NCBI RefSeq assembly: GCF_004320525.1 | Contig: NZ_SIHX01000010.1 | Coordinates: 1-64,000, forward strand | Direction of reading: 5' to 3' | Source: Arthrobacter sp. S39 | GTDB taxonomy: Bacteria; Actinomycetota; Actinomycetes; Actinomycetales; Micrococcaceae | DNA length: 64,000 bases | Shown here: positions 1 to 8,841 of the stretch, piece after piece | Layout: each line of letters opens with the position of its first letter | Numbering within the stretch: the stretch's first letter is position 1 | Translations under genes and position numbers: made by a program | Notes under the pieces: generated by a model | What the model was told of the DNA's origin: nothing | Database searches by the model: none | Seen by the model: the letters and a program-made list of their open reading frames with translations, nothing else

Positions 1-126
1 GGGAAAATCATCACCCGCGCCCGCCGCAACCAACTCCTCCTACCCGAATCAGCACCGGAAAAAGACCTCCTAAAACTGCTCCTGGCCAACACCAGCCACC
101 TCAAACAGCTGCCCTCCCCGGGCTGA
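1..126 (+). CDS. C-terminal tail of a truncated ORF, possibly a transposase
   Basis: The first frame is open from base 1 to a TGA at 124-126 and encodes the last 41 residues of a protein that begins outside the window. The visible tail is rich in Arg and Leu, including ITRARRNQLLLP. That pattern resembles, from memory, the C-terminal ends of IS1380-like DDE transposases, but no catalytic residue is inside the window. The sequence downstream up to about 305 has no gene and then abuts a broken flavoprotein gene, which fits an insertion-sequence end. Family assignment is a guess; that this is the end of a real coding frame is more secure. Confidence 0.4.
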   Translation, partial: GKIITRARRNQLLLPESAPEKDLLKLLLANTSHLKQLPSPG

Positions 127-317
127 AACAGACCCCTCACCCTGTCCCGACGAACAGCCCCGCCACCGGAAGTGGAACCGGCTCCCAACCCCAAGACGAA
201 CCAACGGGCCACACCGCACTGCCCGAAAACAGAAAACAACCGCCGGCCGCACGCCGGCCCGAACTCAGCGGGCATCACCGGCCATCATGAAAAATCGGGG
301 CTAATGGGGAAGTCCGG
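127..317. other. Non-coding DNA, possible right end of an insertion sequence
   Basis: No convincing gene is seen here. The stretch lies between the truncated ORF tail and the flavoprotein remnant. The short A-rich motif ATGAAAAATCGGGGCTAA at 288-305 is the sort of sequence that could be a terminal repeat, but the matching left end is outside the window. Confidence 0.3.
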
Positions 318-625
318 GGGAGAGATGCTGGATACGCCTGGTTTGGGACTGGTGCCGGGTACGCGGCGCCCGTCAAGGTGACATAGCTGGGGGATGATTC
401 CGACCCCGGCAGCATGAACTTGCGTGACGACTTCAGGCAGCCATTCAAGTTGCGTCTCCGAAGAGTCTTGGCACATCGCCCGCGTCCCTCGCCGCAGGGT
501 GGTCAACGCAGGTGCCCTCTGTGATGATGAGTCCCAGTCCGGTGGATGCGCGGCGGGCGTAGCAGGATGCAACATCGTGCAGTCTTCCCTAGCCGATGTC
601 AGGAAAGATGAATCGAACCTCATTC
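318..625 (-). pseudogene. Frameshifted Old-Yellow-Enzyme (NADH:flavin oxidoreductase) remnant
   Basis: Three consecutive reading frames on the minus strand give pieces of one OYE-family protein. About 625-580 encodes SSFLTSAREDCT, equivalent to the N-terminal FMN-binding strand. 576-448 encodes YARRASTGLGLIITEGT and then DHPAARDAGDVPRLFGDA, the classic OYE segment after strand one, ending at a TGA at 445-447. 458-318 encodes WLPEVVTQVHAAGVGIIPQL followed by CHLDGRRVPGT, the next OYE strand and loop. At least two frameshifts separate the pieces, and the remaining two thirds of the barrel are missing. The fragment stops close to the probable right end of the transposase-bearing DNA at the window start, so the gene was probably truncated by that insertion and then decayed. 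Normal family length is about 360 residues or more; only about 100 remain. Confidence 0.75.
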
Positions 626-699
626 TGACCCTGCCTGGTTTTCCGCCCCTGACGTCAGCTCTGAATTTACTTCCACTCAACCAGCCAGCTCATGTCGAA

Positions 700-1887
700 T
701 CACCTTCTGGTGACTGATAAGTCTGCGGTACTACTAATGACTGCTTCTGCGACTTGTTGGATCTGCTCATCGGTCATTGCTGTTGAGAGGGCAAGGAGTC
801 CATTGGAGCCGGCCAGGACGCCCTTGTCGTAGAGATTCCACCAAAGCGATTCGATGTCCGCGGTGACTATGCGCATGAGTGATCCGAAGCCGTTGACCGG
901 AACCCCCGCGGATTTCAGTTGACTGCGTAAGAGGTCGCCTCGGGTATTCAGAGCAATAACGGCTTCTTCGTCGTAAAGGCGGAGGGCAGTGAGGCCGGCT
1001 GCCATAGTCACTGGGTTGGCCGTGAAGGTACCACCCCACATGACATTGCCCGTCGTTGTTGGGCTGAACGTCTTGAGAATGTCGGCGCTTCCGCCGATCG
1101 CTCCGGCGGGAAAACCGCCCCCAATGATTTTCCCCATCGAGATCAAATCCGGCTCCACACCATAATGTTGATGAAACCCTCCCCAGCAAAGGCGAAGGCT
1201 GATAACTTCGTCTACCGCTAACAGCACACCATATTGTCGTGTGAGTGCCCTGAGCTGTTGGACGAATTCCTGGGTTGCTGGTTGCAACCCTGCACGGTTA
1301 GGCATCAGGTCGATGAGAACCGCTGCAGTTCTGTGGCCGAGGATTTGGAGTGCTTCCGAAACGGCTTCTATGTCGTTTTGGGGGAGGACGATAACAGATT
1401 TGTGTGTCGAGGCTGGGACGCCCGGCGATTTTTGGTCCACGACTTCGTCGCCGGTGCCGTGGTAGCTGCCCTCGAAGCGGATGATGATGTCGCGACCTGT
1501 GTGGGCTCGCGCTGCGCGAAGCATCATGAGAACGGCTTCAGTTCCCGAGTTGCAAAAGCGCCACTGCTGGATGCCGGTTCGTTCTGCAAGGCACTCGGCC
1601 ATGTCGACTTCGTATTTGGTGGGCAGGCCGAATGCGGTTCCCTTTTTGGCGGCATCAAGAGCGGCGTCAAGGACTTCTTCGTGGGCATGCCCATGTATCA
1701 GGGATGTGTAGTTGTTGTTGCAGTCGATGACCGATCGTCCGGTTTCATCGGTGACAATGGCGCCGGAACCTTCGGCGGCATACGGTGGATGGGGAGGGAC
1801 GAAGACGGTCGAACGAGTGTTGCCGCCTGGCATGACTTTCTTGGCTCGATCGAAAATTTCGGGCAAGTGCTTGGTGGACGTTGTCAT
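700..1887 (-). CDS. Class-III aminotransferase, glutamate-1-semialdehyde-aminomutase-like
   Basis: PLP enzyme of 395 residues in the class-III (HemL-like) aminotransferase family. The Schiff-base lysine is K253 in ISMGKIIGGGFP, and the PLP-pairing aspartate lies at 226 in DEVISLR. FCNSGTEAVLMMLRAARA binds the PLP phosphate and SYHG is the usual ring-stacking region. The ATG at 1887 is chosen because GAAGAG lies upstream; the longer frame to 1962 lacks a ribosome site. It is the last gene of the iclR-hyuAB operon, 71 bases after the Rid gene. Its closest relative in the window is the aminotransferase at 18881, sharing NNNxTSLIHG and DEVISLRL, which suggests the same reaction type in both hydantoinase operons. 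Probably it deaminates or transaminates an omega-amino acid or a beta-amino compound. It is not likely to be the haem-pathway HemL, given its location. Confidence 0.85.
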   Translation of the reverse strand: MTTSTKHLPEIFDRAKKVMPGGNTRSTVFVPPHPPYAAEGSGAIVTDETGRSVIDCNNNYTSLIHGHAHEEVLDAALDAAKKGTAFGLPTKYEVDMAECLAERTGIQQWRFCNSGTEAVLMMLRAARAHTGRDIIIRFEGSYHGTGDEVVDQKSPGVPASTHKSVIVLPQNDIEAVSEALQILGHRTAAVLIDLMPNRAGLQPATQEFVQQLRALTRQYGVLLAVDEVISLRLCWGGFHQHYGVEPDLISMGKIIGGGFPAGAIGGSADILKTFSPTTTGNVMWGGTFTANPVTMAAGLTALRLYDEEAVIALNTRGDLLRSQLKSAGVPVNGFGSLMRIVTADIESLWWNLYDKGVLAGSNGLLALSTAMTDEQIQQVAEAVISSTADLSVTRR

Positions 1888-1920
1888 TGTGTCAATTCTC
1901 TTCAGTTGGGTCGCTAGGCG

Positions 1921-1955
1921 GCAGTCCCTGGCCCGCTGCACAGGCCAGGGACTGC
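1921..1955. other. Perfect 13-bp hairpin within the operon
   Basis: GCAGTCCCTGGCC at 1921-1933 pairs exactly with 1943-1955 around a 9-base loop, directly after the Rid stop codon and before the last aminotransferase. There is no T-run on either side, so it looks more like an mRNA-stabilising or attenuating hairpin than a full terminator. Confidence 0.6.
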
Positions 1956-1958
1956 GTG

Positions 1959-2354
1959 TCAACGCATGGCGACGGCATCGATTTCGATGACGGCACCTTC
2001 GGCGGCCAAGTTACTGACTTCGACAAGGGTGCTGGCCGGTTTGGTGTCGGGCCAGCGAGTTGCCCGCAGCCTGTTCACTGCGGAACGTTCGTTTATGTTC
2101 GTGACGTAGACAGTGAGCTTTACCAGGGAGGCTGGAGAAGAACCTGCTGCGTGAAGGATTGACTCGAGTGAGTCCAATATTCTCGCTGTCTGGGCTTCGA
2201 TGTCCCCCGGTTCAGGGAGCTGTCCGGAGGCGTCAAAGCCGAGCAGGCCGGAGACGTGCACAAAATCTCCGGCGATTACGGCGTGTGAAAAGTGACCGCG
2301 GGGGCTTGGTACGTCAGCGCTCAGCACTTCCGCCCTCTTTGTTGGATGTGTCAT
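1959..2354 (-). CDS. RidA/YjgF-family protein lacking the catalytic arginine
   Basis: A 131-residue protein of the Rid (YjgF/YER057c/UK114) superfamily, normal length for the family, which forms trimers with active sites at subunit interfaces. RidA proper hydrolyses the reactive enamine/imine intermediates made by PLP enzymes. Here the C-terminal signature is TKPASTLVEV where RidA has PARxxVEV, so the arginine that binds the substrate carboxylate is replaced by serine. That places it among Rid subfamilies without proven imine deaminase activity. The ATG overlaps the stop of the upstream aminotransferase (ATGA, 2351-2354), so the two are translationally coupled. The position between two aminotransferase genes suggests a role in handling an amine- or imine-derived intermediate, perhaps hydrolysis of an amide or a different imine. 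Confidence 0.88.
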   Translation of the reverse strand: MTHPTKRAEVLSADVPSPRGHFSHAVIAGDFVHVSGLLGFDASGQLPEPGDIEAQTARILDSLESILHAAGSSPASLVKLTVYVTNINERSAVNRLRATRWPDTKPASTLVEVSNLAAEGAVIEIDAVAMR

Positions 2355-3679
2355 GCGCGAACGTCCTGCAATGTATTTTTTTGCGCTCTCGAAATGGCCG
2401 TGAGCGTCGAGGTGAATGTTTGGATGGCAAATTCGAGATCTTCATCAGTCCAGGCTGCATTCGGACCAAAGGTCCTGCTGGTAAGCCCGAGCCCAGTGTT
2501 GGCCAATCCCAAACACATCAGGCGCCACAACCCGTTGTCAGCACGTTCGGCTGACGCGAAATCAATGACTTCTTCACTGGTGAAGTGGAGACCCACGCAC
2601 GGGCCGTCGCCAGTGATTGCCAGCGGCATTGTAAGCCTTGCCGAGAGGCCGCGTAGTTCCTCTCGTAGCTTTTCGCCCTTGGACGCCGCTTCTGTGAATA
2701 CCTCCTTGGTTGTTAGCCGCATCGTAGCTACGGCCGCGGCAAGGGCAACAGGATTTTGAGCATGCGTGTTTGATGCGCTGATTGGTTGCTCAAGGATGTC
2801 GGCACGCCCGGTCACTACGGCGACAGGCAGGCCTCCGCCAAGCATTTTGCCCATGACGATCAGGTCCGGCGCTTCAAAGCCGTAGTACTCACTTGCGCCG
2901 CCGACAGCGAATCGACATCCAGTGATGACCTCGTCAAGGATGAAGAGCGTCCCATGGCGCTGTGTGGCCGAGCGGAGGCCTTCAAGGAACCCATTTCTTT
3001 GATGCACAGCGCCGGGGATCGTCATCATGGGCTCAGCGATCACTGCCGCAACTGACCCCGGATGGAGGTCCAAGGCCTCGTTGACGGCTGCGAGATCATT
3101 GAACGGCACGGTGATGATGTTGTCATGTGCCGTTGGAGAGATGCCTGCTTTGGACGATTGTTCGCCGAGGAGGGCGTCGTGTTGGCCGTGGAAGCCGCCA
3201 GCTACCCTGATGACGGTCTGGTGTCCTGTAAAGGACCGGGCGAGACGTAGCGCGTATGTATTGGCTTCCGATCCGGAGGGGGCGAAGACGACTCGTTCCG
3301 CACCGGGGATGCGTTCACACAACTGTTGCGCGAATTCGTCCCGAATGGGGGAGGGGTGCATCGCGCCTCCGGGCGCCCCCAGTTGGTTCATAGCGTCGTG
3401 CACTGCGGCGGCCACGATCGGGTGGGACCGTCCAATAAAGCTTGCGTTCCACCCAGCGTTGCAGTCCAGGATGTCATTGCCATCCACGCCAGTGAAGTGG
3501 GAACCCGATCCGCGCTGGATGTAGACGGGATACGGCATTCCCGAGTTGAACCGCGTTCGTTGACCTTTGGCAATGAAATTTTGTGCGGACTCATTCGCCG
3601 CCTTCGACAGGGCATTTCGCCGGTGATACGTCTCCAACCACTCATCCTCGAGTGCCTTCAGCGTGCTTGTGTTGGTCAT
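2351..3679 (-). CDS. Class-III aminotransferase, GSA-aminomutase-like
   Basis: A 442-residue PLP enzyme. K278 in VMGKMLGGGLP is the Schiff-base lysine, LDEVITGCR holds the PLP aspartate and APSGSEANTYALRLAR the phosphate site. The ATG at 3679 follows AGGAAG by four bases; the longer open frame to 3766 would overlap the MFS gene and has no ribosome site. The stop overlaps the Rid start. It is less like the other two aminotransferases of this window than those are to each other, so it may act on a different amine or catalyse the 2,1-shift. The family includes beta-amino-acid, omega-amino-acid and aminomutase activities, which cannot be separated from sequence alone. Confidence 0.85.
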   Translation of the reverse strand: MTNTSTLKALEDEWLETYHRRNALSKAANESAQNFIAKGQRTRFNSGMPYPVYIQRGSGSHFTGVDGNDILDCNAGWNASFIGRSHPIVAAAVHDAMNQLGAPGGAMHPSPIRDEFAQQLCERIPGAERVVFAPSGSEANTYALRLARSFTGHQTVIRVAGGFHGQHDALLGEQSSKAGISPTAHDNIITVPFNDLAAVNEALDLHPGSVAAVIAEPMMTIPGAVHQRNGFLEGLRSATQRHGTLFILDEVITGCRFAVGGASEYYGFEAPDLIVMGKMLGGGLPVAVVTGRADILEQPISASNTHAQNPVALAAAVATMRLTTKEVFTEAASKGEKLREELRGLSARLTMPLAITGDGPCVGLHFTSEEVIDFASAERADNGLWRLMCLGLANTGLGLTSRTFGPNAAWTDEDLEFAIQTFTSTLTAISRAQKNTLQDVRA

Positions 3680-3719
3680 AAGTCTTCCTAGTTCATTTGG
3701 TGTGGCCGGCGACCGGGCG

Positions 3720-5063
3720 CTATGCGCGAACCGATGTTTCCGCAGCTTGCTGTTCCTCGTGGTCATTCATCCTCACTCCCCGGGTTTCCCGGGTGAAGGC
3801 AGCCGTCACCGCGACAATGGCCAGAGCGATGCAGACGTAGACGATGATGGCAGTTGTGGAACCGAAGATCTGCAGAAGACCGATCGCGATGGTAGGTGCC
3901 AGGCTGCCGCCAACGATGCCGGCGAGCTGGTATCCGAGCGAAGCGCCGCTGTACCGGTGCTTGGCGTCAAATAGCTCGCAGATCCACACTGCCTGGACGC
4001 CGTACATGGCAGAGTGGAAGACGAGACCGACCAGCACGGCGAGGATGATCAACCCGACAGATTTGGTGTCGACCAGCGGGAAGAAAGCGACGATCATCCA
4101 GATGATCGCACCGACGGCGCCGAAAATGGTCACCGGTTTGCGACCGAAGCGATCGCTTAGCGCGGCGAAGGCCGGATACGTCAGGAGTTGCATTCCCGCT
4201 CCGAGCATCGCTGCGGTGAGGCCAACCGTCGCGGGCAAGCCCAGGGTCTTCGAAATGTAGGTCAGGAGGAAGGTAATGAGCAGGTAGAACATAATGTCCG
4301 CTCCGGCCCGGATTCCAATCACGCGAAGGACGTCGAGGGGCTGACGTCGCAACAGCTCGAGCACGGGGGATTTGCTGACGGTGCCGCTTTCCTTCAAGAC
4401 GTCAAAGGCAGGTGTCTCGGTGACCTTCAAACGAATGTAGATGCCGACGACAACTACTACTGCCGACAACAGGAACGGTACCCGCCACCCCCAAGAAACG
4501 AAATCATCACGTTCAAGGGCCGAGGACATCAGCAGCAGGATTCCGGTGCTGAGAAGGTTGCCGATGGACGCACCGACCTGTACGAAGCTTGTTAGGAAGC
4601 CTCGCCGTTCCTTGGGTGCGCGTTCGGCGATCATCAGTGCCCCGCCAGCCCATTCACCTCCAAGTGCAAGACCTTGAATGAGCCTAATCGTGACCAGCAG
4701 AATCGGAGCGATCACTCCTGCGGTCGCATAGCTTGGGAGGAGTCCGATACCGATAGTTGACACTCCCATCACCATGATGGTGGCCAGCAGAACTTTTTTG
4801 CGTCCGATCTTGTCGCCGAAGTGACCAGCTATCACAGCGCCAACGGGGCGGGCAGCAAAGCCCACAGCGAATGTTATGAATGATAAGAGCGTTCCGGTAA
4901 GAGGGTCATACGACGGGAAAAATACGTCGCCGAAGACGAGGGCGGCGGCCGTCCCGTAGAGGAAGAAGTCGTACCATTCCAGGGACGTGCCAACCAGGCT
5001 TCCCATAATGGCACGCCGCAGAGATTTTGTCCGTTCGTGCGTTGCTTGTCCAATGTTTTCCAT
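3720..5063 (-). CDS. MHS-family MFS transporter (metabolite:H+ symporter)
   Basis: A 447-residue integral membrane protein of the metabolite:H+ symporter group (ProP, ShiA, KgtP relatives). SLEWYDFFLYG in the first helix, the loop motif GDKIGRKKVL between helices two and three and SDRFGRKPV after helix eight are diagnostic, and there are about twelve hydrophobic segments. The ATG at 5063 has a strong GGAGG five bases upstream; the longer frame would start with a GTG that lacks a ribosome site. It lies between hyuB and the aminotransferase in one operon, so it very likely imports the operon's substrate, probably a carboxylate or zwitterion, with protons. Confidence 0.9.
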   Translation of the reverse strand: MENIGQATHERTKSLRRAIMGSLVGTSLEWYDFFLYGTAAALVFGDVFFPSYDPLTGTLLSFITFAVGFAARPVGAVIAGHFGDKIGRKKVLLATIMVMGVSTIGIGLLPSYATAGVIAPILLVTIRLIQGLALGGEWAGGALMIAERAPKERRGFLTSFVQVGASIGNLLSTGILLLMSSALERDDFVSWGWRVPFLLSAVVVVVGIYIRLKVTETPAFDVLKESGTVSKSPVLELLRRQPLDVLRVIGIRAGADIMFYLLITFLLTYISKTLGLPATVGLTAAMLGAGMQLLTYPAFAALSDRFGRKPVTIFGAVGAIIWMIVAFFPLVDTKSVGLIILAVLVGLVFHSAMYGVQAVWICELFDAKHRYSGASLGYQLAGIVGGSLAPTIAIGLLQIFGSTTAIIVYVCIALAIVAVTAAFTRETRGVRMNDHEEQQAAETSVRA

Positions 5064-5116
5064 GATGCCTCCAGGTGATGGTGCCGAAGCTGTCGATGCT
5101 TTGAGGTGGTTATGTG

Positions 5117-6772
5117 TCACAGAGCGGAGGACGCTGCCCGGACGTAGCCTGACTCGACATCGGCCCTTAGGGCTTTGTCGGAGCGGGCTGAAGGGTTGCC
5201 GTAGCCGCCCCCTCCGGGGGTAAGCATGCAGATAAGGTCACCCCGCGTGAGTGGGATGTTCTCTCCCTTGCTGATCATGGGCAGGATGACTTTTTCGCCG
5301 CGGAGGCGGAACCAGGGTGCCGACGCCGCCCCCGGACCTCCACCAGCGCGACCAATTGGAGCGGTTTTCGATTGGTCTCCCAGGAGGCTCGCGCGTCCTC
5401 GATCACCGGTGTACTCGAACTCGAAATGCACACCTAGTCCGCCCCGGAATTCGCCTTCACCGAATGAGTTCTCACGGAGCGAGTACTGGCGGACGAGAAT
5501 GGGATAGCGCTGTTCCAGTGTTTCGACTGACTGGATCAGGCCAATGCTCATGAGCGAGCAGCCGTTTGAAAGCCCATCTCCAGCTTTATGGCCCCCGTAG
5601 CCGCCACCGAGGAAGATGTACATGACAAAGGGGTCTCCTTCCTCGTCAACACCGCCAATGGACAAGTTGTTGGAGGTAGCCGAGGAGCCGGCGGGTACCC
5701 GGTCAGGAAGCGCACCGGCCAACGCGCCCATGACCGCCGTGATGATCCGCTGGCTTGTTTCCGCGGCGCATCCAGCGACGGGCCGGGGCACCTTGGCATT
5801 CAGGAAGACAGTTTCGGGGATTACGAAAGTCAGGGGTTCAAAGATCCCGGAGTTGATGGGCACGTCCGGGAAGACGTGTTTGATGGCAACAATGGCGCTG
5901 GACACAGTCGCCGCATAGACGGAGTTCATCGGCCCTTCGCAAGGGGGTGAGGATTTGCTAAAGTCGACCGTCATTTCCTCGCCGGAGACCGTCAGCTCAA
6001 CTGCGATGCTCAAGGCCTTGTCCACGATGCCGTCGTTGTCCATGTCCTCGGTGAACTGGTACGTGCCATCAGGGATGTCCTTGATATAGCTACGCATCTG
6101 AATCGAGGAACGTTCGCGTAATGTATCGATCACCGCGGAGACAAGGTCGGCACCGTATTCATCAAGGAGCTCGGTCAATCGTGAATCCCCTGCTCGCAAC
6201 GCCGTCGCCTGGGCCTGGACATCGCCCAGGACATCGTCCGGCAACCGGGAATTAGTCTGCAGGATTGCGAGGATATCCGAGTTCAGTGCCTCGTCAGTGA
6301 ATAAACGAACAGGCGGGATGCGCAGGCCCTCCTGGTAACAGTCGCTAGCTTCTGCTGCGAAGCCTCCGGGGACGCGTCCGCCAAGGTCTGTCCAGTGGCC
6401 TGTGTTTGCCAGCATCGCGAATAATTTGCCACCGTAGTAGAACGGCCGCACCATCTTGGTGTCCATGATGTGAGTGCCGCCGGCGAAGGGGTCATTCACC
6501 AAGTACATGTCGCCGGGCTTCGGATCCTTGATCGCGGCCAAGACGCTGGCAACCGTGTATTGCATAGTGCCGACGAAGATGGGCAGACCGCGGACGCCCT
6601 GCACGATCATCGATCCGTCAACAGCTGAATAGATTCCGTCGGCCCGGTCCCATGCGTCCGAGATGACCGGCGAGAACGCCATGCGTTCAAAGACGGTGTC
6701 CATTTCGTCTGCGATTTGCTCGAGTCGGCCGCGGATCACGGCCAATGACAGTGCGTCTACTTCAGGCCTCAT
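5117..6772 (-). CDS. Hydantoinase/oxoprolinase subunit B (HyuB-like)
   Basis: A 551-residue hydantoinase B / 5-oxoprolinase C-terminal family protein, full length. It shows SPVISDAWDRADGIYSAVDG near residues 34-53, VNDPFAGGTHIMD, CAAETSQRIITAVMGALAGA and the glycine-rich GGGYGGHKAGDG and LTPGGGGYGNP segments. With subunit A it forms an ATP-dependent enzyme that opens a lactam or imide ring (hydantoin, 5-oxoproline, N-methylhydantoin, caprolactam) or, in the acetone/acetophenone group, carboxylates a ketone. The start overlaps the hyuA stop (6769-6772), typical for subunits made in equal amounts. The ring substrate is unknown. Confidence 0.9.
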   Translation of the reverse strand: MRPEVDALSLAVIRGRLEQIADEMDTVFERMAFSPVISDAWDRADGIYSAVDGSMIVQGVRGLPIFVGTMQYTVASVLAAIKDPKPGDMYLVNDPFAGGTHIMDTKMVRPFYYGGKLFAMLANTGHWTDLGGRVPGGFAAEASDCYQEGLRIPPVRLFTDEALNSDILAILQTNSRLPDDVLGDVQAQATALRAGDSRLTELLDEYGADLVSAVIDTLRERSSIQMRSYIKDIPDGTYQFTEDMDNDGIVDKALSIAVELTVSGEEMTVDFSKSSPPCEGPMNSVYAATVSSAIVAIKHVFPDVPINSGIFEPLTFVIPETVFLNAKVPRPVAGCAAETSQRIITAVMGALAGALPDRVPAGSSATSNNLSIGGVDEEGDPFVMYIFLGGGYGGHKAGDGLSNGCSLMSIGLIQSVETLEQRYPILVRQYSLRENSFGEGEFRGGLGVHFEFEYTGDRGRASLLGDQSKTAPIGRAGGGPGAASAPWFRLRGEKVILPMISKGENIPLTRGDLICMLTPGGGGYGNPSARSDKALRADVESGYVRAASSAL

Positions 6773-8802
6773 CGGGCCACCTCCACGAGAAGAGAGCTAT
6801 CGTTCTGGACCACCGACGTTGTGCCTGGTGGCAGGATGATGGTTGTATCTGTTTGTTCAATCACTAGAGGTCCTTCCAGTGTCTGGCCGACGGTCAATGT
6901 GTCCCGGGAGAGCACGTCGACCATGACTGTCATGCTGTCGAACGTTATGGTTCGTTTTGCCAGCGCGTGGCCGGTACTCGCGGGTAGAGCTGCCCCCATT
7001 TGGAGTGACCGTTTGCCGGTGGCGACGGTACGGAGGTTTATCAGTTTGATATCCCGTGATGGGTGCTTGCCCCCATATGTAGTGGCGTGCTGATCGAGGA
7101 ACGCCTGGATGAGGCACTTGGCTGTCCAGTTGCTCTCTATGTCTCCGAGGGGAATTCGCAGGGTGTACCTCTGCTTGCTGAAGCTCATTTCAGCGAAGTG
7201 TTCGACTGTTATGGCCGTGGTGTCGAAGCCGTCGTTGGTCAGCAGGGCATCACCCGCGAGCCGGTGTTCGGCGAGTATTTGCTGCACTGTGTCGGCAAGG
7301 CTGCTGCCTTCGACGGTGGCATTGAGTGCGGTTACGTAGTCGTACTTTGCATCCGCGATCAGGCAGCCGTAGGCGCTCAGGGCGCCTGGGTGGGGAGGGA
7401 TCAGAACTGAGGTGGCGCCGACAGTCCGGGCAAGTTCGACAATGTGCATTGGGCCGGCGCCGCCGAAACCGACGAGGGCGAAGTTGCGTGGGTCGTAACC
7501 CTTGTCAACGCTGACGCTTCGAATAGCGGCGGCCATCTTTTCGTTGGCGATGCGGATGACGGCCAGGGCAGCTTCGTCGACCGTGAGTCCGAGAGGTTCG
7601 GCGATTACCTTGCGGATAGCTTCTTGTGCGGCGCTAAGGTCAATCTCGAAGCCCTCTTGTGTCCCCAACTGCTGTTTAGGGGCGATTCTGCCGAGGACGA
7701 CGTTGGCGTCTGTCACTGTGGGGCGATTTCCTCCACGGCCGTAGCAGGCAGGTCCGGGGTCAGATCCTGCACTCTCTGGGCCGACTTGGAGTATGCCTCC
7801 TCGGTCGACGGAAGCGATTGATCCTCCGCCCGCGGCAATGGTGGTGATGTCGATCATCGGCAGTTTGATTGGAATGCCGTAGTCGATGTTCTTCTCGGAA
7901 GTGATGGCCGGGCTGCCGTCAGGGATGAGCGCCACGTCAAAGCTGGTGCCGCCCATGTCGCAGGAAATGACGTTGGCAAGGCCTGATGCGGCTCCGAATG
8001 CGGCCGCGGCAACGGTGCCCGCGGCTGGTCCGGACAGTAGGGTTCGCGCGCCTAAATGCCCCGCACGGCTGGCGGGTGTCAGTCCGCCGTTGGACTGCAT
8101 GACCTGAACTTCTTGGCTGAAGCCTTGGGAGTTCAAACGTTTCTGAACGCTGTCCAGGTATCGGCTCATCGTGGCGCTCACATATGCGTTGACAGCCGTG
8201 GTGTTGGCCCGTTCGAATTCGCCGGCCTCTGGGCAAAGCTCATAGGACGCACTGACGGCCACGTCCGGGAGTAGTTTTGTCAGGAGTTCGACAATTCGTT
8301 GTTCATGAGTGGGATTGACGTAGCTGTTGAGCAGACAGACGGCTACGCTCTCTATGTTTGCCTTTCGTAGCTGTCTTGCCAGCTCATGCACTTCGTCCTC
8401 GTTAAGGGCAGTGCAAACACGGCCTTTCGAATCGATGCGTTCATCGATCTCGAAGGACAGGCTTCGAGGCACGATGGGCGTGTAACCAGTAGTCAGCCCA
8501 TACGTAGTGGGCCGGTCGCGGCGGCGAAGCTCAAGTACGTCCCGGAATCCGTGGGTTGTCACAAGGGCGCAGCGGTCACCCTTGCGCTCCAAGACAGCAT
8601 TGGTGGCAACAGTCGTTCCGTGGACAACGGCACCTAGGCGTTCGAGCGGTACTTCCAGTTGGTTGAGTCCAGACACGAGCCCCTCGGCCTGATCCCCTGG
8701 CGTGGAGAAGACTTTGGCGATCCGCAGACTTCCCGTTTCTGCATCGTGGAGGACTACATCGGTAAATGTGCCCCCGACGTCTATACCGGCGATATATTCC
8801 AT
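6769..8802 (-). CDS. Hydantoinase/oxoprolinase subunit A (HyuA-like)
   Basis: A 677-residue subunit A of an ATP-dependent hydantoinase/oxoprolinase/carboxylase. The N-terminus has the actin-fold phosphate loop AGIDVGGTFTDVVL (residues 4-17); VHGTTVATNAVLERKG and SCDMGGTSFDVALI supply further nucleotide-site residues; GFGGAGPMHI is the late adenosine motif. RBS AAAGGAAC lies just before the ATG at 8802. It is 39 bases after iclR and four-base-coupled to hyuB. The subunit activates the ring carbonyl by phosphorylation. It is only distantly like the second HyuA at 21110, so the two pairs probably serve different substrates. Confidence 0.9.
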   Translation of the reverse strand: MEYIAGIDVGGTFTDVVLHDAETGSLRIAKVFSTPGDQAEGLVSGLNQLEVPLERLGAVVHGTTVATNAVLERKGDRCALVTTHGFRDVLELRRRDRPTTYGLTTGYTPIVPRSLSFEIDERIDSKGRVCTALNEDEVHELARQLRKANIESVAVCLLNSYVNPTHEQRIVELLTKLLPDVAVSASYELCPEAGEFERANTTAVNAYVSATMSRYLDSVQKRLNSQGFSQEVQVMQSNGGLTPASRAGHLGARTLLSGPAAGTVAAAAFGAASGLANVISCDMGGTSFDVALIPDGSPAITSEKNIDYGIPIKLPMIDITTIAAGGGSIASVDRGGILQVGPESAGSDPGPACYGRGGNRPTVTDANVVLGRIAPKQQLGTQEGFEIDLSAAQEAIRKVIAEPLGLTVDEAALAVIRIANEKMAAAIRSVSVDKGYDPRNFALVGFGGAGPMHIVELARTVGATSVLIPPHPGALSAYGCLIADAKYDYVTALNATVEGSSLADTVQQILAEHRLAGDALLTNDGFDTTAITVEHFAEMSFSKQRYTLRIPLGDIESNWTAKCLIQAFLDQHATTYGGKHPSRDIKLINLRTVATGKRSLQMGAALPASTGHALAKRTITFDSMTVMVDVLSRDTLTVGQTLEGPLVIEQTDTTIILPPGTTSVVQNDSSLLVEVAR

Positions 8803-8841
8803 AAGTTTTGTTCCTTTATCGTTTTCGTTAGATACGTCTGT

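Noticed and set aside
1234..1917. 227-codon plus-strand frame opposite the first aminotransferase
   Set aside because: It is the antisense of a well-supported PLP enzyme gene and has no recognisable domain.
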